From contig NZ_JAPVBJ010000003.1 of NCBI RefSeq assembly GCF_026967985.1, positions 433,101 through 497,100 of the forward strand: a stretch of 64,000 bases of DNA, read 5' to 3'. The first letter of the stretch is position 1. Each line of letters starts with the position of its first letter. This document shows, in pieces, positions 42,316 to 51,245 of the stretch. Made by a program: the position numbers and the translations under genes. The notes under the pieces were generated by a model. That model saw only the letters and a list, made by a program, of their open reading frames with translations, made no database searches and was not told where the DNA came from. Source of the DNA: Modestobacter sp. VKM Ac-2984 (GTDB taxonomy: Bacteria; Actinomycetota; Actinomycetes; Mycobacteriales; Geodermatophilaceae).

Positions 42316-43968
42316 TCAGCCGGCCAGGCGGGCCATGTGCCGGGCGGCGCGCACGCCGAACACCGCAGCCGGACCGATGGTCGAGCCGGGTCCGGGGTAG
42401 GTGCGGCCCATCACGGACGCGGAGTTGTTGCCCGCCGAGTACAGGCCCTCGATGACCGAGCCGTCCTCACGCAGGGCCCGGCCGTCGCCGTCGGTGACCA
42501 CCCCGCCCTTGGTGCCCAGGTCGCCGATCACGACCCGGAACGCCGTGAACGGCGGCTTCTCCAGCGGGCCGAGACACGGGTTGGGCCGGACGGTCGGGTC
42601 GCCGTAGTACCGGTCGTAGGCGGAGTCACCTCGACCGAAGTCGCCGTCCTTGCCGGCGCGGGCGTAGCCGTTGAACCGTTCGAGGGTGGCGCGCAGCCGA
42701 GCCGGCTGCACACCCAGCCCGCTGGCGAGCTCGTCCACGCTGTCCGCCTTGACCATGATGCCGGCCTTGCGCATCGCCTTGTTGGCCCGCGGGTCCAGGG
42801 CGTACGTGCGCAGGTACCGGCGGGCGTGCCGGGTCTCGGCCACGAGCCAGTACGGGCCGTCCTTGTCATGGGCGAGCATGTGGTGACCCAGGTCGACGTA
42901 GGACTCGGACTCGTTGGTGAACCGGTCCCCGTTCGCGTCGAGCAAGACCGAGTACGGCATCGAGCGCTCGCCCACGATGAAGGCCGGCGCAGCCCCGGGG
43001 AGGGGTGCGATCGACCCTCCCCACCACGCCTCGTCCATGAGCTCGACGGCTGCCCCGGCACGCTGGGCGACCGCGATGGGGCCCCCGACGTTGCCCGGGT
43101 TGCCGGACGGCGCCCCGTCGATGCCGTGGTGCTTCTGCCGCCAGTCCACGTTGTGCTCGAAGCCCCCACCGGCCAGCATCACGCCCCGCCGGGCGCGGAC
43201 GGTCACCTGTCGGCCGTCGCGGCGGACCCGGACGCCCACCACGCGGTCGTCCTCGACGACCAGGTCCTCCAGCGGCGAGTTGAGCCGCAACGGCACCCCC
43301 TGGTCCACCACCACGGCCTTGCAGAACGAGGTGGCCAGGCCGACGCCGATGCCGGCCAGCCGCTGGCCGCGCAGCACCCCGCCGAGCGCCCGGAACACGA
43401 ACTGCGCCCCACGGACGAACCCACCCGGCGTGGACCAGGCCCGGCCGAGCAGCCACACGTCGTCGGTCTTCGCCGGCAGGGGCACCGCGTTGCGCAGGGT
43501 GCGCCACCACTCCCCGATGACCTTGGAGTCCAGCGGCTCGACCTCCATCGAGCGCCCGACCTTGCCGCCCGGGCGCTCCGGGTAGTAGTCGGGGTAGTCG
43601 GTGGCGCGGGCGAAGCGCATGCCGTGCCGCTCGGCCGTCGTGACGAAGTCCGCCACCCCGTCCACGAAGGCCTCCTGCCGCGCCCAGGAGGCGGCCGCGC
43701 CCTCCTCGCCGACCGTCGCCGCGAGGTAGGTCAGTGCTTCCTCCCGGGAGTCCCCCACGCCGTCACGCGCCATGAGCGGGTTGTCCGGCAGCCACATGCC
43801 ACCCCCGGACATCGCGGTGCTGCCGCCCCACTTGTCGGTGCTCTCGAGCAGCACCACGCTGAGCCCCTCGTCGACCGCCCCGAGCGCGGTGGCGAACGCG
43901 GCAGCACCGCTGCCCACCACCACGACGTCGAAGGTCTCGTCCTGCGTCGCTCCGTCGGTCATGGCCAT
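42316..43968 (-). CDS. 3-ketosteroid delta-1-dehydrogenase-like flavoprotein
   Basis: 550 residues. FAD binding is shown by GSGAAAFATALGAVDEGLSV and WGGSTAMSGGGMWLPDNPLM. The C-terminal ASVMGRTYPGPGSTIGPAAV is the KstD signature. The family introduces a 1,2 double bond in 3-keto ring systems. GGGAGGGAG precedes the ATG at 43968. It is divergent from a TetR gene, with the palindrome at 43986-44003 between them. A related flavoprotein is encoded at 34208-35803. A steroid substrate is not certain. Confidence 0.85.
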   Translation of the reverse strand: MAMTDGATQDETFDVVVVGSGAAAFATALGAVDEGLSVVLLESTDKWGGSTAMSGGGMWLPDNPLMARDGVGDSREEALTYLAATVGEEGAAASWARQEAFVDGVADFVTTAERHGMRFARATDYPDYYPERPGGKVGRSMEVEPLDSKVIGEWWRTLRNAVPLPAKTDDVWLLGRAWSTPGGFVRGAQFVFRALGGVLRGQRLAGIGVGLATSFCKAVVVDQGVPLRLNSPLEDLVVEDDRVVGVRVRRDGRQVTVRARRGVMLAGGGFEHNVDWRQKHHGIDGAPSGNPGNVGGPIAVAQRAGAAVELMDEAWWGGSIAPLPGAAPAFIVGERSMPYSVLLDANGDRFTNESESYVDLGHHMLAHDKDGPYWLVAETRHARRYLRTYALDPRANKAMRKAGIMVKADSVDELASGLGVQPARLRATLERFNGYARAGKDGDFGRGDSAYDRYYGDPTVRPNPCLGPLEKPPFTAFRVVIGDLGTKGGVVTDGDGRALREDGSVIEGLYSAGNNSASVMGRTYPGPGSTIGPAAVFGVRAARHMARLAG

Positions 43969-43985
43969 GCAGTCACTCCCTCCCA

Positions 43986-44003
43986 CCGGACAATGTTGTC
44001 CGG
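43986..44003. promoter_or_regulatory. Operator-like palindrome between the KstD-like and TetR genes
   Basis: CCGGACAA-TG-TTGTCCGG has perfect 8-bp arms with a 2-bp spacer. It is 18 bp from each start codon, so bound protein would block both genes. Confidence 0.7.
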
Positions 44004-44020
44004 ATGCTTAGGGTGTGAGC

Positions 44021-44575
44021 ATGGTCATACGTCCTGGCGCCGTCAACCGCGGTCCCGCGGCGGCTGTCGACAACCGCCGGGCGATCCTCGTGGCGGCACG
44101 CCGGGTGATGGCCGAACGCGGCTACCGGGTCCCGCTGAGCACGATCGTGCGCGAGGCAGGGGTGAGCCAGGGCGTGCTGTACCGCCACTTCCCCACCCGG
44201 CTGCACCTGGCCCTCGCCGTCTTCGAGGACAACTTCACCGAGCTGGCGGCCGTGGCCGCCGATCCCGGGCCGGACGCCTTCGCCCGGTTGTGGACCCGGT
44301 TGGTGGAGCTGACGGTCGAGTCGTCCGCGTTCGTGGAGATGGCACTGGACGCGCGGGAGGACCTACCGGGGTACCGCGGCAACGTCCGGCTCCTGGAGCT
44401 GGTCCAGGCCACCCTGCCGCGGGCGCAGGAGTCGGGCTCCGTGGACGCCGGACTCACCCCGGACGACGTCCTGCTGGCGTGGCGGATGGTCTTCGGCGTG
44501 GTGGTCACCACCACCGATCCCCGCGAGGTCGCGCCGGCCGTCGAGCGCGTGCGCGCCCTGCTGCCCCTGCCCTGA
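44021..44575 (+). CDS. TetR-family regulator of the KstD-like gene
   Basis: 184 residues. The HTH at about 20-60 reads AARRVMAERGYRVPLSTIVR and VSQGVLYRHFPTR. A helical ligand-binding domain follows. The ATG at 44021 has AGGG at 7 nt; a GTG two codons earlier is an alternative. The palindrome at 43986-44003 lies in the divergent promoter, so autoregulation and repression of the KstD-like gene are likely. Confidence 0.83.
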   Translation: MVIRPGAVNRGPAAAVDNRRAILVAARRVMAERGYRVPLSTIVREAGVSQGVLYRHFPTRLHLALAVFEDNFTELAAVAADPGPDAFARLWTRLVELTVESSAFVEMALDAREDLPGYRGNVRLLELVQATLPRAQESGSVDAGLTPDDVLLAWRMVFGVVVTTTDPREVAPAVERVRALLPLP

Positions 44576-44621
44576 CACCGGCGCCGCCGGCACCCCGGGG
44601 GGTGCTGGGGCGGCGCCGGTG
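44576..44621. terminator. Bidirectional terminator hairpin
   Basis: CACCGGCGCCGCC and GGCGGCGCCGGTG form a perfect 13-bp stem; GCACCCC/GGGGTGC can extend it inside. It lies between the convergent TetR and chemoreceptor genes. Confidence 0.7.
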
Positions 44622-44632
44622 CGACCCGTCCG

Positions 44633-46267
44633 TCAGATGGTGAAGCGGCGGACGGCGTCCTGGAGCTCGTCGCTCATCCGGGCCAGGTCCGCCGCCGAGC
44701 GCTGCGCCTCCGCCACGCCCTCGTTGGTCTGCTGGGTGCCCGCGGCCAGCCCGGTGATCGCGATGGCGATGCTCCGCGAGCTGCCCGCCGCCTCGGCGAC
44801 GTTGCGGTTCATCTCGTTCGTGGTCGCAGTCTGCTCCTCCACCGCCGCGGCGATGGTCGCCTGGTAGTCGTTGATCTCGCCGATCACCGAGCTGATCTCC
44901 CCGATCGCCGAGACCGCCCCGGCGGTGTCGGCCTGGATCGCTTCCACGCGGCGGGAGATGTCCTCGGTCGCCCGCGCCGTCTCCTGCGCCAGCTCCTTCA
45001 CCTCGCTGGCCACCACCGCGAAGCCCTTGCCCGCCTCACCCGCGCGGGCCGCCTCGATCGTGGCGTTCAGCGCCAGCAGGTTCGTCTGCTCGGCGATCCC
45101 GTTGATCAGCTTCACCACCGTGGCGATCTCCTGCGAGGAGTCACCCAGCTTCCCCACCGTGCGCGTCGTGTTCTCCGCGACGTTCACCGCCTGGCCCGCC
45201 ACCCGGCTGGCCTCGCTGGCGTTCCGGCTGATCTCCCGGATCGCCGCCTCCATCTGCTGCGACCCCGTCGCCACCGTGTCCACGCTGGCGGCCACCTCAC
45301 CGGCCGAGGCCACCACCACGTCGGCCTGCCCGGTGGCGGTCCGCGCACTGGCGGCCATGCCGGCCGCACCGGCGTTCAGCGCCTGCGAGGCGTCGGCCAG
45401 CCGGCCGGCGGAACCACTGACCAGGGCGAGGACGCCGGTCAGCGAGTCCAGGGTGGCGTCCAGCGACCGGGCGACGTCCCCCAGCTCCGCACCGCCGGTC
45501 TCCCCCGCCCGGACGCTCAGGTCACCGGCGGCGACCTGCGCCAGCACCTCCCGGACCCGCCGCACGGGGGTCATGACCGACCGCAGGATGAGCACTGCGA
45601 GTACCACGGAGACGAGCAGCCCGAGGGCGATGATCGCCAGCGTGATGGCGCGCGCCGAGGTGTATGCGTCCTCGGCTTCGCCCGCGGTCGCCGCCGCAGA
45701 TGCGCTCGCCGCGGCGGTGGCCTCCTCGATGGAGGACGAGATGACCTGCTGCAGGTCCGACAGCTGACCCACGAGCGCCAACTTGGCCGCGTTGTCCTGG
45801 ACCGCGACGAGCTGGGCCCGCGTGTCCAGGTACTCCCCGGTCGCCGACTCGAACGTGTCGAACGGCGCGCTGACCTCCGGGGGGAGATCGGCATCGCGCA
45901 GGTCGGCGCTCCCCTCCTGCAGACCCGCGGTCACGTCCGCGACGTTCGCGGTGGCTTCGTCCACCATGCTCTGCGGGATGCGGGGGATGCTGAGCATGTT
46001 GATGTTGCTCTGCAGCTGCCACCACTGCGCCTGCAGGGTGCGGAGTGCGTCGAGCGGGACGGCGCCCTCGTCGTAGACCTCGTGCGCCTTGTCGTTCAGC
46101 ACGGCCATCCGCTGGATGCCGACACCTCCGACGGTCAGCGTGGTCACCGCCACGAGCAGGATGGCCGTCAGCAGCCGCCCGCGGAGCCCGACACGTCGCG
46201 CGAGAGACCGGCGCCCGTCTCCTGCCTCGACGCCGATGTCCGGTCCGCTCTCCGTGCTGGTGTCCAT
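44633..46267 (-). CDS. Methyl-accepting chemotaxis protein
   Basis: 544 residues. The first membrane helix is at about 32-52; a four-helix-bundle type extracellular sensor of about 150 residues (MCP 4HB-like) follows, then the second helix at about 212-232 and a HAMP domain (about 233-285). The signalling domain has the conserved hairpin tip EQTNLLALNATIEAARAGEA and GKGFAVVASEVKELA. It would signal to CheA/CheW; no che genes are in the window. GGGAG precedes the ATG. Chemoreceptors indicate a motile organism. Confidence 0.93.
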   Translation of the reverse strand: MDTSTESGPDIGVEAGDGRRSLARRVGLRGRLLTAILLVAVTTLTVGGVGIQRMAVLNDKAHEVYDEGAVPLDALRTLQAQWWQLQSNINMLSIPRIPQSMVDEATANVADVTAGLQEGSADLRDADLPPEVSAPFDTFESATGEYLDTRAQLVAVQDNAAKLALVGQLSDLQQVISSSIEEATAAASASAAATAGEAEDAYTSARAITLAIIALGLLVSVVLAVLILRSVMTPVRRVREVLAQVAAGDLSVRAGETGGAELGDVARSLDATLDSLTGVLALVSGSAGRLADASQALNAGAAGMAASARTATGQADVVVASAGEVAASVDTVATGSQQMEAAIREISRNASEASRVAGQAVNVAENTTRTVGKLGDSSQEIATVVKLINGIAEQTNLLALNATIEAARAGEAGKGFAVVASEVKELAQETARATEDISRRVEAIQADTAGAVSAIGEISSVIGEINDYQATIAAAVEEQTATTNEMNRNVAEAAGSSRSIAIAITGLAAGTQQTNEGVAEAQRSAADLARMSDELQDAVRRFTI

Positions 46268-46407
46268 GCCTGCTCCCAGGGTCGACGGCCCGCCCGTGCG
46301 AGCCGTTCACCTGGTCATCGGCGAGGCGTGGTGGGTCTCACGTCCAACGCCGCGACAACTCATGGCAACTGCCGCAACGGTGTGGACCAGCACCGTCCGC
46401 GCGGGTC

Positions 46408-46427
46408 GCTGCTGCGATCGCAGTAGC
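46408..46427. promoter_or_regulatory. Near-perfect 20-bp palindrome upstream of the MMPL transporter
   Basis: GCTGCTGCGATCGCAGTAGC has one mismatched pair and a perfect CTGCGATCGCAG core. It lies 87 bp before the transporter GTG, in the divergent region shared with the chemoreceptor. A partial copy, CTGATCGCAGTTGC, is near 46473. Confidence 0.5.
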
Positions 46428-46513
46428 CGTGATCGGTCCCCGTGGACGACGTCCGGACGGGTCGAGCGGCCGAGGCTGATCGCAGTTGCCCGACCGAACC
46501 CGGAGGACCCGCT

Positions 46514-48718
46514 GTGTCTGCTGTTGCTCGATGGTGTGCGCGAGGACGGTTCGTCGTGCTCGCCCTGTGGTTGGTCGCGCTCGTCGGTCTCGGCGGGGCG
46601 GTGGGTGGGATCGGGTCCACGTTCACCGACTCCACCGACCTGCCCGACAGCGAGTCCAGCACCGCCTACGACCTGCTCGCCCAGGCCGGGGTGGACCCCG
46701 GCGAGGGCGCCACCAGCACCGGCGACCTGGTCTGGCAGACCGACGGCGTCCCGGTCACCGATCCCACCGTGGTCGCCCGGGTCTCCGACGTGCTGGCCCA
46801 GATCGCTGCCCTCCCTGGGGTCGAGTCCGTGGTCAGCCCGTACGACGCCGCCGGCGCCGCACAGGTCTCCGCCGGAGGCGACGTGGCCTACGCGTCACTG
46901 GCGCTGACCGAGGACGCCGACACCGCACAGATCACCGCGCTCGCCGACTCCCTCGACAGCGCGACCCTGCTGGCCGTGACCGGTGGGTCCGCCTTCGACC
47001 CCGGCTTCAGCACCGGCGGCGGGGTGACCGAGGTCATCGGGGTGCTCTGCGCGCTGGTGATCCTGCTGCTGGTGTTCCGGTCGCTGTGGGCCGCCGTGCT
47101 GCCGATCATCACCGGCGTCGCCGGGGTCGGCGTCGCGGCGCTGGTGATCCTGCTCGGCTCCAACGTGATCGACCTGCCCAGCTACTCGATGGCCATGGGC
47201 TCGCTCGTCGGCCTCGGCGTGGGCATCGACTACGCGCTGTTCATCGTCAACCGGCACCGCAAGGCGCTGCTGTCCGGGTTGCCGCTGCGGGACTCCATCG
47301 CCCAGGCCGTGAACACCTCCGGACGGGCCGTCGTCTTCGCCGGGGCCACGGTCGTGGTGGCGCTGCTGGGCATGACCGTGCTGGACATCGGGATCCTCAC
47401 CGGCATGGCGCTGGGTGCGGCGGTCACCGTGCTGCTGACCGTGGTGTCCGCCCTGACCCTGCTGCCCGCGCTGCTCGCCGTGCTGGGCAACCGCGTGCTG
47501 GGCCGCAGCCAGCGCCGCGCCCTGGCCGCCGGTGGGCCGGTCACCGAGCCCGGCGGGGGGCTGTGGAGCCGCTGGGCCACCGCCGTCCAGCGCCGTCCCG
47601 GCGTGCTGGGCATCGTCGCGGCCGCCTTGGTCGTCCTGCTCGCCGCGCCGGCGCTCAGCATGCGGCTGGGCTCCGCCGACGCCAGCAGCGACCCGGCGGA
47701 CTCGGTGACCCAGCAGTACCACCAGGTGATGACCGAGGGCTTCGGTCCCGGGTTCGACGCCCAGCTGCTGCTGGTCGGTCAGACCCCCGACGACGCCTCG
47801 CGCGCCGCCTTCACCGCCCTGGCCGGGGAGCTCTCCGCCGTCGACGACGTGGCCGCGGTGAGCACCGCACCGCCGGCCGCCGGGCAGGAGATCGGCGTGA
47901 TCACCGTGACCCCGGCGTCCACCGCGCAGGCCGAGGAGACCGCCGACCTGGTCACCGCGCTGCGCGGGAACGTGGTCCCGGCCGCCGAGGGCGGCACCGA
48001 CCTGCAGGTGTACGTCGGCGGCAGCACCGCCAGCGGCATCGACTTCGCCCAGGCGCTGACCTCGAAACTGCCGGTCTACCTGGCGATCATCGCCGTGCTG
48101 GGCTTCGTGCTGCTGGCGCTGGCGTTCCGCAGCGTGCTGGTGCCGCTGATCGGCGCGGTCACCAACCTGCTGTCCATCGCCGCGGGCCTGGGCATCGTCA
48201 CCGCGGTCTTCCAGTTCGGCTGGGGCTCCGCCCTGTTCGGGGTGGGCTCGGCGGCACCGGTGGAGCCGTTCGTGTCGGTGATGGTGGTCGGGATCGTGTT
48301 CGGGCTGTCGATGGACTACCAGGTCTTCCTGGTCAGCCGGATGCACGAGGAGTGGGCGCACACCCGCGACAACCGCCGCGCCGTCCGGGTCGGCATGGCC
48401 GAGACGGGCCGGGTGATCGCCACCGCGGCCGCCATCATGGCCTGCGTGTTCGCCTCCTTCGGGTTCACCGGCGAGCGGATCATCGCCGAGCTGGGCGTGG
48501 GCATGGGGGCCGCCGTCCTGGTCGACGCCTTCCTCGTCCGGCTGGTGCTGGTGCCCGCGGTGATGCACCGCATCGGCGCACGCACCTGGTGGTACCCGCG
48601 CTGGGCCGAGCGGATCACCCCCCGGGTGTCCGTCGAAGGGGAGCCGGCCGCACCGACCGAGGACACGCCGGCCGAGGACCCGGCGGTCCCGGAGCTCGAG
48701 ACCACCGGTCGGCGCTGA
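46514..48718 (+). CDS. MMPL/RND-family transporter
   Basis: 734 residues. Two repeats each have one membrane helix, a large extracellular domain and five or six helices. LVGLGVGIDYALFIVNRHRK and VFGLSMDYQVFLVSRMHEEW carry the paired Asp-Tyr proton-relay residues of MMPL proteins. Relatives move lipids or lipophilic toxins. The GTG at 46514 follows CGGAGG; the frame is open from 46442. The two-component operon behind the terminator at 48739 could regulate it. Confidence 0.92.
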   Translation: MSAVARWCARGRFVVLALWLVALVGLGGAVGGIGSTFTDSTDLPDSESSTAYDLLAQAGVDPGEGATSTGDLVWQTDGVPVTDPTVVARVSDVLAQIAALPGVESVVSPYDAAGAAQVSAGGDVAYASLALTEDADTAQITALADSLDSATLLAVTGGSAFDPGFSTGGGVTEVIGVLCALVILLLVFRSLWAAVLPIITGVAGVGVAALVILLGSNVIDLPSYSMAMGSLVGLGVGIDYALFIVNRHRKALLSGLPLRDSIAQAVNTSGRAVVFAGATVVVALLGMTVLDIGILTGMALGAAVTVLLTVVSALTLLPALLAVLGNRVLGRSQRRALAAGGPVTEPGGGLWSRWATAVQRRPGVLGIVAAALVVLLAAPALSMRLGSADASSDPADSVTQQYHQVMTEGFGPGFDAQLLLVGQTPDDASRAAFTALAGELSAVDDVAAVSTAPPAAGQEIGVITVTPASTAQAEETADLVTALRGNVVPAAEGGTDLQVYVGGSTASGIDFAQALTSKLPVYLAIIAVLGFVLLALAFRSVLVPLIGAVTNLLSIAAGLGIVTAVFQFGWGSALFGVGSAAPVEPFVSVMVVGIVFGLSMDYQVFLVSRMHEEWAHTRDNRRAVRVGMAETGRVIATAAAIMACVFASFGFTGERIIAELGVGMGAAVLVDAFLVRLVLVPAVMHRIGARTWWYPRWAERITPRVSVEGEPAAPTEDTPAEDPAVPELETTGRR

Positions 48719-48738
48719 CCTCGAACACCTCCCGACCA

Positions 48739-48769
48739 CCGGCCCGGTCGCGCCCTGCGACCGGGCCGG
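48739..48769 (+). terminator. Terminator of the MMPL gene
   Basis: CCGGCCCGGTCGC and GCGACCGGGCCGG form a perfect 13-bp stem with a 5-nt loop, 20 nt after the stop codon. Confidence 0.75.
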
Positions 48770-48804
48770 CCCGCCGATGACGTGCCCCTGCTGAGAGGAC
48801 CGAC

Positions 48805-49287
48805 GTGCTGCCGGAACCGCTTCCGTCCGAGGACCCCGGCGCCGGGTGGCTCGGCGGGCTGCTGACCCGGTTCCGCGCGGGCGGCGCGGCGCTTCGCATC
48901 TCGGTGGTGGGCCAAGGGCGACCGCTCTCCGCCGCCGGCGAGCTGGCGATCCAGCAGCTGGCGCAGGAGACGCTGACCACCGTGACTGCCCGCTCCCCCG
49001 GTGCTGCTCTCTCGCTGTCGCTCACCTGGTCCGCGCAGCACCTGGACGTGCTCGTGGTGGTCGGGGTCCCCGACGGCGGCCCCGGGCCCCGACCGGCGGT
49101 CTCCCCCGACCGGTGCTTCCGCCGCACCCGCGACCAGGTCCTGGCGGCGGACGGGGCGTTGCGGGTGGACACCCCGTCGGCCGGCGGGTTCGTGGTCGTC
49201 GCGACCCTCCCCGCTGGAGATGGGCGGGATGCGCTGCCGCCTGTCGGACGAAGGCGTGACCCGGCCGGTGCGAGGATCGACCGGTGA
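48805..49287 (+). CDS. Degenerate histidine-kinase ATPase-domain protein
   Basis: 160 residues. The sequence resembles only the C-terminal ATPase half of a NarL-type kinase: LAIQQLAQETLTTVTARSPG corresponds to the N-box region, and ADGALRVDTPSAGGFVVVAT to the final strand/helix. The phospho-acceptor His domain and membrane part are missing, and the N-box Asn is replaced by Thr (QETLTTV), so ATP binding is doubtful. GAGAGG precedes the GTG, and its TGA overlaps the GTG of the complete kinase gene (GTGA). It is therefore probably translated, either as a kinase partner or as a decaying remnant. Confidence 0.6.
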   Translation: MLPEPLPSEDPGAGWLGGLLTRFRAGGAALRISVVGQGRPLSAAGELAIQQLAQETLTTVTARSPGAALSLSLTWSAQHLDVLVVVGVPDGGPGPRPAVSPDRCFRRTRDQVLAADGALRVDTPSAGGFVVVATLPAGDGRDALPPVGRRRDPAGARIDR

Positions 49288-50459
49288 CCGGGTCGTCCTC
49301 GCGTGCGAGGGACATGCCACGGCCCCCGGTGTGGATGCGCCGCCCCCGGCTGCTCGAGGTGAGCACCCCGATCGTCATCGGGGCGACGATCGCGGCCGGC
49401 TTCGCCACCGTGCCGTTCGACGACCACGGCGCCGGCGGCCTGGCGGCCCTGCTGATCAGCACCGCCGGCGTCGTCCTGGGCCACCGCTGGCCGCTGCTCG
49501 GCATCGGCCTGCTCGCCCTCGGTCCCCTGGCCGCCCACGCCACCGGGGCCGAGCCGCTCGTGATGTGGCAGGTCGCGGTGTTCGGGACGTTCCTGTTCAC
49601 CCTGCGTGGCGTGTCCGGTCTGCTCAGCGGGCCGGTGGTCGGTGCCGCGAACCTCCTCGCCGTCGGGCTTGCTGCAGGCACGTTCGGCTCCACCGACCCG
49701 CTCGCCTGGATCGCCGGGGGGACCGCCCTCGCCGCGGCGGCCACCGGGAGCGCGATCCGGGGGCAGCGGGAGTACTGGGGGGCGCTGCAGGAGCGGACCC
49801 ACGAGGCGGTCGCCGGTCGGGACGCCGCCGTGCAGCGCAGCGTCGTGGAGGAGCGGCTGCGGATCGCCCGGGACCTGCACGACACCCTCGGCCACGAGAT
49901 CGCCGTGGTGAGCATGCACCTGGGTGCGGCCGAGGTGCAGCTGCCCGCATCGGCCGCTCCCGCCCGGGAGCACCTCGGCGCCGCCCGGTGCAGTGTGAAG
50001 TCGCTGCTGGCCGAGACCCAGGAGATCCTCCGGGTGCTGCACACCGGTGACGACGGCGCGATGCCGAGTCCGGTCGCCAGCCACCGGGACGTCCCCGACC
50101 TGGTGGAGAAGGTCCGGGCGGCGGGCCTGGAGGTGGATGCCGTGCTCGGCGACCTGTCCCGCGAGTTGCCGCCGCAGATCAGCGCGGCCGCCTACCGGAT
50201 CACCCAGGAGGCACTGACCAACGCCCAGCGGCACGGCCGCGGACGGGTACGGCTGACCGTCGACGTCTCCGGTGCCGCGGTCACCGTGGAGTCGGTGAAC
50301 GAGGTCGGCCCGCAGGCCGATGTCGACAGGGCCGGGCAGGGGCTGATCGGGATGCGGGAGCGGGCGTCCGCCGCGGGTGGCCGGCTCGACGTGGCCGTGC
50401 AGAGCGGGCACTTCCGGGTCCGGGCCGAGCTGCCCGTCGTCGACGGGGTGCTGCGGTGA
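49284..50459 (+). CDS. Two-component sensor histidine kinase, NarL/DesK type
   Basis: 391 residues. Four or five membrane helices lie between about 25 and 160. The HisKA_3 dimerisation domain has the phospho-acceptor His199 in RIARDLHDTLGHEIAVV. The ATPase domain has ITQEALTNAQRHG (N-box) and GQGLIGMRERASAAGG (G2-box); the usual Asp box is altered to VNEVGP, a variant seen in this family. Start GTG overlaps the preceding stop, and its own stop overlaps the response-regulator GTG. Signal unknown. Confidence 0.9.
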   Translation: MTGSSSRARDMPRPPVWMRRPRLLEVSTPIVIGATIAAGFATVPFDDHGAGGLAALLISTAGVVLGHRWPLLGIGLLALGPLAAHATGAEPLVMWQVAVFGTFLFTLRGVSGLLSGPVVGAANLLAVGLAAGTFGSTDPLAWIAGGTALAAAATGSAIRGQREYWGALQERTHEAVAGRDAAVQRSVVEERLRIARDLHDTLGHEIAVVSMHLGAAEVQLPASAAPAREHLGAARCSVKSLLAETQEILRVLHTGDDGAMPSPVASHRDVPDLVEKVRAAGLEVDAVLGDLSRELPPQISAAAYRITQEALTNAQRHGRGRVRLTVDVSGAAVTVESVNEVGPQADVDRAGQGLIGMRERASAAGGRLDVAVQSGHFRVRAELPVVDGVLR

Positions 50460-51118
50460 TCCGGGTGATGCTGGTCGACGACCAGGAGATGATCCGGGCC
50501 GGGCTGCGCGCCATCATCAGCGCCCATCCCGAGCTCGAGGTGGTGGCGGAGGCCGGTGACGGGCTCGCCGTGCTGCGGCAGCTGGACGAGGCGCGTCCCG
50601 ACGTCGTCCTGATGGACATCCGCATGCCCGGCATCGACGGGGTGGAGGCCACCCGGCGGATCCGGTTCACCCGGTCCGCCGAGCAGCTGCGGATCCTGGT
50701 GCTGACCACCTTCGACCAGGACGAGAACGTGCTGCAGGCGCTGCGGGCCGGCGCCGACGGCTTCCTCAGCAAGGGCGCCGGCCCGACCGAGCTGACCGAC
50801 GCCATCGTGTCCGTGGCCGCCGGCGGCCGGGCGCTCTCCCCCAGCGCGGTCAGCGCCGTGGTCGACCACGTCGTGCAGCAGCGGGCGGTCGACGTCGACC
50901 CGGCGCTGGCCGCCCGGTTCGCCGCACTCACGCCGCGGGAACGGGAGGTCGTCGCCGCGATCGCCGCCGGCTTCGACGCCGCCGAGATCGCCGAGCGGTT
51001 CTTCCTCTCCCCGTTCACCGTCAAGACCCATGCCAACCGGGCGATGACCAAGGTGGGGGCCCGGGACCGGGCGCAGCTGGTCGCCTTCGCCATCCGGGCG
51101 GGCATCACCCCGCGGTAG
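50456..51118 (+). CDS. Two-component response regulator, NarL/LuxR family
   Basis: 220 residues. The receiver domain has the acidic pair Asp8-Asp9, phosphorylated Asp54 (VLMDIRMPG) and the conserved Lys in FLSKGA. The C-terminal LuxR HTH at about 155-215 includes LTPREREVVAAIAAGFDAAE and VKTHANRAMTKVGARDR. The GTG overlaps the kinase stop by 4 nt. Targets are unknown; the MMPL gene just upstream of this operon is a reasonable guess. Confidence 0.93.
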   Translation: MIRVMLVDDQEMIRAGLRAIISAHPELEVVAEAGDGLAVLRQLDEARPDVVLMDIRMPGIDGVEATRRIRFTRSAEQLRILVLTTFDQDENVLQALRAGADGFLSKGAGPTELTDAIVSVAAGGRALSPSAVSAVVDHVVQQRAVDVDPALAARFAALTPREREVVAAIAAGFDAAEIAERFFLSPFTVKTHANRAMTKVGARDRAQLVAFAIRAGITPR

Positions 51119-51245
51119 CCGGCTACTGCGGACGCAGCAGCCCAGCACGGTCCCGCAGGACGACGTGCGGCGTCACCGGGCCGGGCAGGCTCAGCGGTGT
51201 CCGACCGGCGACAGACGCCGGTCCACCCGGAGGCAGGCCCACACG

